From Brachyhypopomus gauderio (Eukaryota > Chordata > Actinopteri > Gymnotiformes > Hypopomidae), in contig NW_027506914.1 in NCBI RefSeq assembly GCF_052324685.1, positions 1 through 64,000 on the forward strand: a stretch of 64,000 nucleotides of DNA, given 5' to 3'. The position numbers and the translations under genes are program-made. The notes beneath the pieces are model-generated. The model saw only the letters and a list, made by a program, of their open reading frames with translations. It had not been told where the DNA came from and did no database searches. Positions 58,821 through 64,000 of the stretch are shown here, in pieces; position 1 is the stretch's first letter; every line of letters begins with the position of its first letter.

Positions 58821-61800
58821 ATGGCGGTGTGGCGGTGCATGATCTGTTTCGTTTTTGTTGCGTTAAGTTTAAAATCGCTCCTCAGCCACATAAATGTCAC
58901 GCATGGCCGTAGTCAGGATTTCTGGGTTCTTTGTGGAATTGATGGTTGTGAACAAGATTTTAGAGTTTACAACTCATTTTATCGCCATCTTAAACGAACA
59001 CACCCTTTGTATTTGGCGACCGGATGCCCACCAAGCGGATGGAGGACAACACCTACATCAGCTGTACTTGGGTCAGAGAACTTTGGTGCATCTATCTTTT
59101 CTGAAGCCACTACTCCTGCAAGAACATACTTTGTAGAGGAACAGTCACACGGTAGTCAAATTGAAACTTGTATGGAAACAACTCCTGATTCCCATTCTAT
59201 TCAGGTAAGTTTTGATTTGGCAAATTGCAAAGTTAATTTTAATCCATGAGGCATATTTATGATGCTTGATTAAAATTACATGGTTTAGCCTACATGATTT
59301 CTGTATTTTGAAGTGAAGACAGTCAAAATGTATTCTATAAAATGTATTGTAGGTTATGAAACTTAAGTTGAAATTTAATATGTATTATGGATTTGGATAT
59401 GTGCATTTGTTATGACTATAATAATAATAATAATAATAATAATAAGTTAAACTTATATAGCACCTTTCTAGTACCCAAGGACACTTTACAAAATTCCTAT
59501 TTCAATTCAATTTCAATGTTTATTTCAAATATGGAAAACTAAAAACAAAACAAATGATAAAACAGATAACAAAACAATTTATCAAAATTCCTATGAGAAG
59601 AGAAAAAAATAATAAATGAATAAATACGAAAGACTACTGAGATATTCAATTTTATTTATGAAAGGAAAATAATGGCGCTGGAACATCTGTAACCAAACCG
59701 GATATTGGCAAGTCTGCGGCAGCATTTGCAATCAGTGTCCGGGAGGAATGCCATTTGTCACAGGTCAGTTTTGCATAAAAAATGCATGCAGATGGAGTGA
59801 ATGTAATAATAATTGATAAACTGACACCTTAATTGTAAAGTAGGCTCATTCTAATGCATCAGAATGTGTTGCATTTAATTCTGTGAGGTCATGACATTAT
59901 ATTAGTAAAAAATTAAGACCAATTGATGACTTTTCACAGAGGACCGTCAACAGAGTCATTGGGGGGGTGCAACAGTACCAAGCAACTCTCTTGGATACAT
60001 TAAGGATAAGAATGAGAAGAATTTTTGACAGACATCCAGAGACAACCACTCAGCTTCAAAATGAGGTTCTGAATACTTTTGATACTTTCAGAGATCCTTT
60101 CTCAACCACAGCATATGGACAGAATAGGACTATTTGTGAACTCTTCAGTCCAGTCTGCCCAGAGGAAGTTGTTGTCTCTCAGAAGATTTGTTGGGTGAAA
60201 CAAGGTAGTTCAAAGGTTATGGCCATAAGAAACAAATGTTTTTACTATGTACCACTAATTGAAAGTCTAAAGCAGCTACTGACCAATTCTAGAATTTTCT
60301 CCATGTTGAACACTGTACCACAGAGAAGCAGAGAGGGATTCTTGTATGACTTTTCAGATGGTGCTCTATTTACATCTCATCCTTTATATTCTGTGAGGCC
60401 TAATGCTTTGCAGATCATTTTGTACTCCGACGATATTGAAATATGTAACCCTCTAGGGCCCCATACTTCTTCAAATAAGTTGTTAATGGTTTACTACAGT
60501 TTAGGTAATATTGATCCAAAATTTAGGTCCAAGTTAGCAGCAATACGACTCCTTGCTATTGCAAAATCTGTTGATGTTTCTAAATGGGGTATAGATGTTA
60601 TTTTACAAAGAATTATAAAAGATCTTAATCTACTTTATAATGGTGTCAAGGTTGAAACACCACATGGTGAAATGAACTTGTTTGGAGCTGTGATAGCAGT
60701 ATGTGGAGATACACTTGCTCAACATGAGCTTGCTGGCTTTAAAGAAGGGGTTGGCTTTGCCTATAGCAAGTGCAGACACTGTGAATGCACCTTTGAGGAT
60801 ATGCAAATACATTTTGATGAGAATAATTTTGTCAGAAGAACACTAGAAAGGCACATTAGGCAATGTCTTGAAATAGACAAGGCAAGCACAGATACTTTAA
60901 AGGCCTCCCTCAAAACTACTTACGGAATTAATAGAAGAAGCAGACTTATTGATGTTCCTGCATTTGACCTAATCAGACAAACTCCACAGGACATAATGCA
61001 TGTAATTTTTGAAGGTGTTGCACCAATGGAAATCAAGCTTGTGTTAAAAAGTCTTATACTGTCAGGTAATCTAGAGTTAGATGTGTTCAATTCAGCCATT
61101 CAGAGTTTTCCTTACTCGCCTCTTGATATACGTGATAAACCTTGCCCTGTTAGTGTCAGCACTTTGACAGCAAGTGACAACAAATTAAAACAATCATGTG
61201 GGCAAATGTTAATACTGTTAAAAGTATTACCTTTTATTCTGTATGACTTGGACAATGAGTATGTTACATTCATTGTTAAGCTGATTGAAATTGTACAGAT
61301 TGTTCTTGCTCCTATTATTTCTTTACAGACAGTAATACGGCTTAAACTTATGATTGAAGAACACCTTAGTCAGTTCAAACATTTATTTCCCGAAACTAAT
61401 GTAATACCCAAGCAACATTACATGTTGCATTTGCCCAGTCAAATTCAATCCCTTGGTCCTTTAATAAGAACTATGTGCCTGCGATTTGAGGCCAAGCACA
61501 GTTATTTCAAACAGTGGGCTCCAAAATTGAATTTTAAAAATGTGTGCAAGTCACTTGCCAAACATAATCAATTTCTTGAATGTTGTCAGAACGAAATTGG
61601 CATTGAACATTCCATTTTCGCAACCGAGAGGGAATTGGGGCCTGTTACTGATATTTCAAATACTGATTATGTTAAGGCCAAATTTAGAGATTTTTTAAAT
61701 ATGGACATCAGTCAATCTGTTGTCTCTGTGAAGTGGCTAATTCTCAATGGAAATAAATACATCAGTGGCAGGTCTCTAATTATTGCAGATGTGAATGATA

Positions 61801-62075
61801 CTTTGCCTGTGTTTGGACTGGTTAAAGACATCTTTTTAGTAGATTCTTCTTTTGTTGCTTTTGAATATCAGCGTTATGAAACATTGCATTTTGATAACAA
61901 TTTGTTGGCATATGAAGTTACAGTTCCTACTATTGCCCAGGCAACAGAATTGGTGCATGAGCTTTTAGATCAAACCTCATATTTTCCAATAAATTTTAAG
62001 GATAGTGTGTTTGTGCCAATAAAATATACTCTCTGTGATGTTATTGTACATAGGAACGGCCCCAGGTACGTATAA
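58821..62075 (+). CDS. EnSpm/CACTA transposase, three exons
   Basis: Exons 58821-59204, 59665-59763 and 59940-62075, all phase 0, giving 872 aa without a stop. Two zinc fingers lie at the N-terminus: C-x2-C with H-x4-H, then C-x4-C-x12-H-x4-H (CGIDGC...HLKRTH). The large exon has QTPQDIMHVIFEGVAPMEIK (the D-x-MH...EGV...E motif of the superfamily), KQHYMLHLPSQIQSLGPL and RFEAKHSYFK. It would cut and rejoin the CACTG ends. It is divergent from the SAMD3-like gene, with about 590 bp between start codons. It appears intact, so the element may be recently active. Confidence 0.82.
59418..59640. repeat. (AAT)n and short fish repeat in transposase intron 1
   Basis: About eight AAT units at 59421-59445, followed by TATATAGCACCTTTCTAG, a common fish repeat motif, then A-rich sequence. 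Confidence 0.75.
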
Positions 62076-62608
62076 TGAGCTCTGAATGAGATGTCCTCCT
62101 ATACTGTACATTAGTTTGCTGTAGCTAGCTATGTATTGGCCAGTTGTAGGCTGTTTGTTTCACTGATCCAATTCCATTGTTGAAAAGTGGCCAAAGCCAA
62201 TCTTTTGTTGGTTTGCTTACTTTGTTCATCTAATTTCAATGATGAAATGGCATTTACCAATAAAAATTATTGTGAATTCTTCTCGAATTAAGAAATCAAA
62301 CTTAAATCAAGAAATGTAATGTATGAATCAAACTCAGTTTATGTGGCTAAATCTTGAAATTAGTTTTATGTTGTGGAATAAAAGAGTATAAATTGATTCC
62401 TAAGGTATTTTTACCAATAATTTACTAAATTTAAGATTTCTTGACTAAGTAAGATAAGATGGACACATTCATGATGAATTTTAAGATTATGCTATGGGAC
62501 CAAATGTAAGAAACTAGTGAATAACACTTGAAACAAGATAATCAATATAAAATTTCCTAATGTAAGATTTTAAATCTTGGTAAGAAGACAAAAATTTGCA
62601 GTGTAGTC

Positions 62609-63150
62609 TGTTGGAAAAAAGAAAATTAAAGGCTAATAACTTGATGTGTCAATTTAGTGTTTTTCAGGAAGACTGTGGGAAAGCAGGAGTAAGGAGGCCT
62701 CAGTGGCCTTGAGGAGAACAGAAGGGGCCTATTCAGTGCAGGATGTGTAGCAAGCAGTTTTTAGATAACCAGGCACACAGGCTGGGAGAAGAGGAGCAGG
62801 TGATTTTCCATGGAGAGCAGCCAGGATTGGGGAGTTATCGAAACTTAACAAATCGAAACTTATGGACAGAGAGTATGAAAGAAAGGACATCGCCCAGCAC
62901 GACAGGCTTTTCGCTTGGACACTGCTGAGATCCACTTGGGTTAGGTAGATTCCTAGGCAACTAGCACCAGTGCACTGAAGAGTTTGTACCACGAATACTT
63001 CTATTATATTGCATTCATTAATATTCTATATAAATCATTTTAAAAGAACTTTTGTTGTCAAGACTTTGCTTGGACCACTCAGTCAAAAACCAGTCGGTTC
63101 ATCGGGGCGGTGTTGGGGCCCGTCTGGGTCGGAGAAGAAAATTCCCAACA
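62609..63150 (+). mobile_element. 5' LTR (542 bp) of an LTR retrotransposon running off the right edge
   Basis: TGTTGG start and CCAACA end, nearly identical to the solo LTR at 11950-12491. A TATATAA box lies near 63031. It is followed directly by a primer binding site. Confidence 0.92.
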
Positions 63151-63153
63151 AAT

Positions 63154-63172
63154 TGGTAGCAGAGGATGGTTT
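63154..63172 (+). promoter_or_regulatory. Primer binding site for initiator methionine tRNA
   Basis: TGGTAGCAGAGGATGGTTT is complementary over 19 bases to the 3' end, with CCA, of vertebrate initiator tRNA-Met as I know it. It lies three bases after the LTR and sets the start of minus-strand DNA synthesis. This PBS is common in Ty3/Gypsy-type elements; pol is outside the window. Confidence 0.88.
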
Positions 63173-63469
63173 TTGGCTGGAGTCGAATTCTGCAATTAGG
63201 ACTAGAGAGGAGGTCAATCCGTCCGTGAGGTGACTGAACTAAACCGCGCGGTCTGAAAAAAGGTAAGGAGCCATTCTCTCCTATTGGCTGATGTTACTAC
63301 GTCATAGGCTAAATTAAAGTTCAGTCACTAAATGGTCGAGGCGAAATACTCTCTGTAAATTTAGTATTGAAATTGTATACGTGTTACAAACTCGATATAT
63401 AGACAGGAGGATTGCCCTACGACTCATAAAGTCGGGAGGAGGACGCCCTGTAAACTGCAGTAAACGGTT

Positions 63470-63785
63470 GAAGAGTAGGCAGCCCACGTTCTAAAAAGAA
63501 CCTTGGTTCTAAAAGAGAACGGTGGAGGACGTGCCCAGAGAAAGAGCAGGTAGCCCACGTTCTTAAAAAGAACTTTGGTTCTAAAAAAGAACGGTGGAGG
63601 ACGCGCTCAGGTGACGAGTAGGTAGCCCACGTTAAAAAAAAGGGGAACTATTGTTCTAAAAAAAAAAAAAAAAGAGAACGGTGGAGGACGCGCTCGGTCA
63701 CGGTTAAATGAATGAGTAGAATGAGTAGGTAGCCTGGGATTCCAAGAATAATATATATTCAAAGAAATTCCGGAGGACGCGCTCA
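63470..63785 (+). repeat. Leader tandem repeats with hairpins
   Basis: Four units of roughly 75-85 bp, each GTAG(G)(C/T)AGCCCACGTT... to GGAGGACGCGCTC. The first three include GTTCT...AGAAC inverted pairs that would fold as hairpins in RNA. They lie in the untranslated leader after the PBS. Confidence 0.75.
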
Positions 63786-64000
63786 GCCGGTTTTGGGGGG
63801 CCCCCGTGTGTTTTGTTGAAATTGCGTGCGTGATTGGTGAAACTACAGCTGTATCTGTGTATGCGTGTTTGCAAATTTGCAGTGTTGGGTTGGTTTTCAT
63901 GTACCGTGTGGTTTTATGTTGAATAAAGACCTGTATAAATTGTTTGAGCATACGTGCTATAATAAAACTTGAGAGCCTTTCATTGGGGGACTTACAAACC

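Larger units (their letters stand above)
54713..62603. mobile_element. EnSpm/CACTA DNA transposon, complete
   Basis: Inverted ends CACTGCAAA at both sides with TA flanks (54711-54712, 62604-62605). Subterminal regions hold many short TTGAAAC/ACTTGA/TCTTAAAACAG repeats in both directions. Inside are two divergent multi-exon genes: a transposase (plus) and a SAMD3-like protein (minus). It is inserted in LINE copy II. Confidence 0.85.

Noticed and set aside
62604-62609. H4 5' remnant to the right of LINE copy II
   Set aside because: Only GTC remains between the EnSpm end and the LTR; no H4 start sequence (MSGRGK) is visible before the window ends.

Overview
The window reads as teleost fish nuclear DNA. 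Replication-dependent histone genes without introns, each followed by the histone 3' stem-loop, sit in a dense, layered field of fish-type transposons: L2 and Rex1-like LINEs, L1/Tx1 LINEs, BEL/Pao, hAT MITEs, mariner, piggyBac and EnSpm/CACTA. A LINE 3' tail at 15820-15880 of a type common in otophysan fishes hints at that group; this last point is inference. I see no prokaryotic signals, no CRISPR and no convincing tRNA, 5S or snRNA gene. Layout: 1-1603 is the minus-strand ORF2 of an L1/Tx1-clade LINE with a fully open frame running off the left edge. 2178-7976 is a five-exon hAT-like transposase gene on the plus strand, interrupted in exon 1 by a hAT MITE and carrying another DNA element in an intron. 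9435-13185 holds exons of a gas8/drc4-like gene, present two to three times, all sharing one nonsense codon and one solo LTR. 13741-15880 is an interspersed repeat (R1) with a solo LTR, then a LINE 3' end. 16100-18990 carries histone H2B (intact) and H4 (split by a LINE). 19179-26870 is mariner, MITE, minisatellite and two nested LINEs. 26883-31660 holds a rearranged LTR element with a repeat-rich ORF, an inverted copy of the histone spacer and a SINE. 31769-38678 is a very young, apparently complete BEL/Pao retrotransposon. 38684-41770 is R1 again with a piggyBac insertion. 42235-44460 carries H2A and H1. 45348-46111 is a broken THAP-domain gene. 47232-53635 is a patchwork of R1, R2 and hAT MITEs. 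53636-54712 is a second, partial H4 joined to a second LINE. 54713-62603 is a complete-looking EnSpm/CACTA transposon with two divergent genes. 62609 to the right edge is an LTR retrotransposon with an initiator-Met tRNA primer site. The four core histone-cluster genes (H2B, H4, H2A, H1) are all on the minus strand and presumably were one cluster before about 23 kb of transposons separated them; no H3 is present. The most notable observation: two clearly different Tx1/L1-clade LINEs (roughly 45% alike by eye over their C-terminal regions) are inserted in the same orientation within 5 bp of each other in codons 5-7 of two histone H4 copies. One has a 14-bp target-site duplication. This points to a LINE lineage with histone H4 as its target site, which I do not recall being described. 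Secondary observations are the gas8-like exon duplications, a short module shared by three unrelated MITEs, and the leader hairpin repeats of the LTR element at the right edge.
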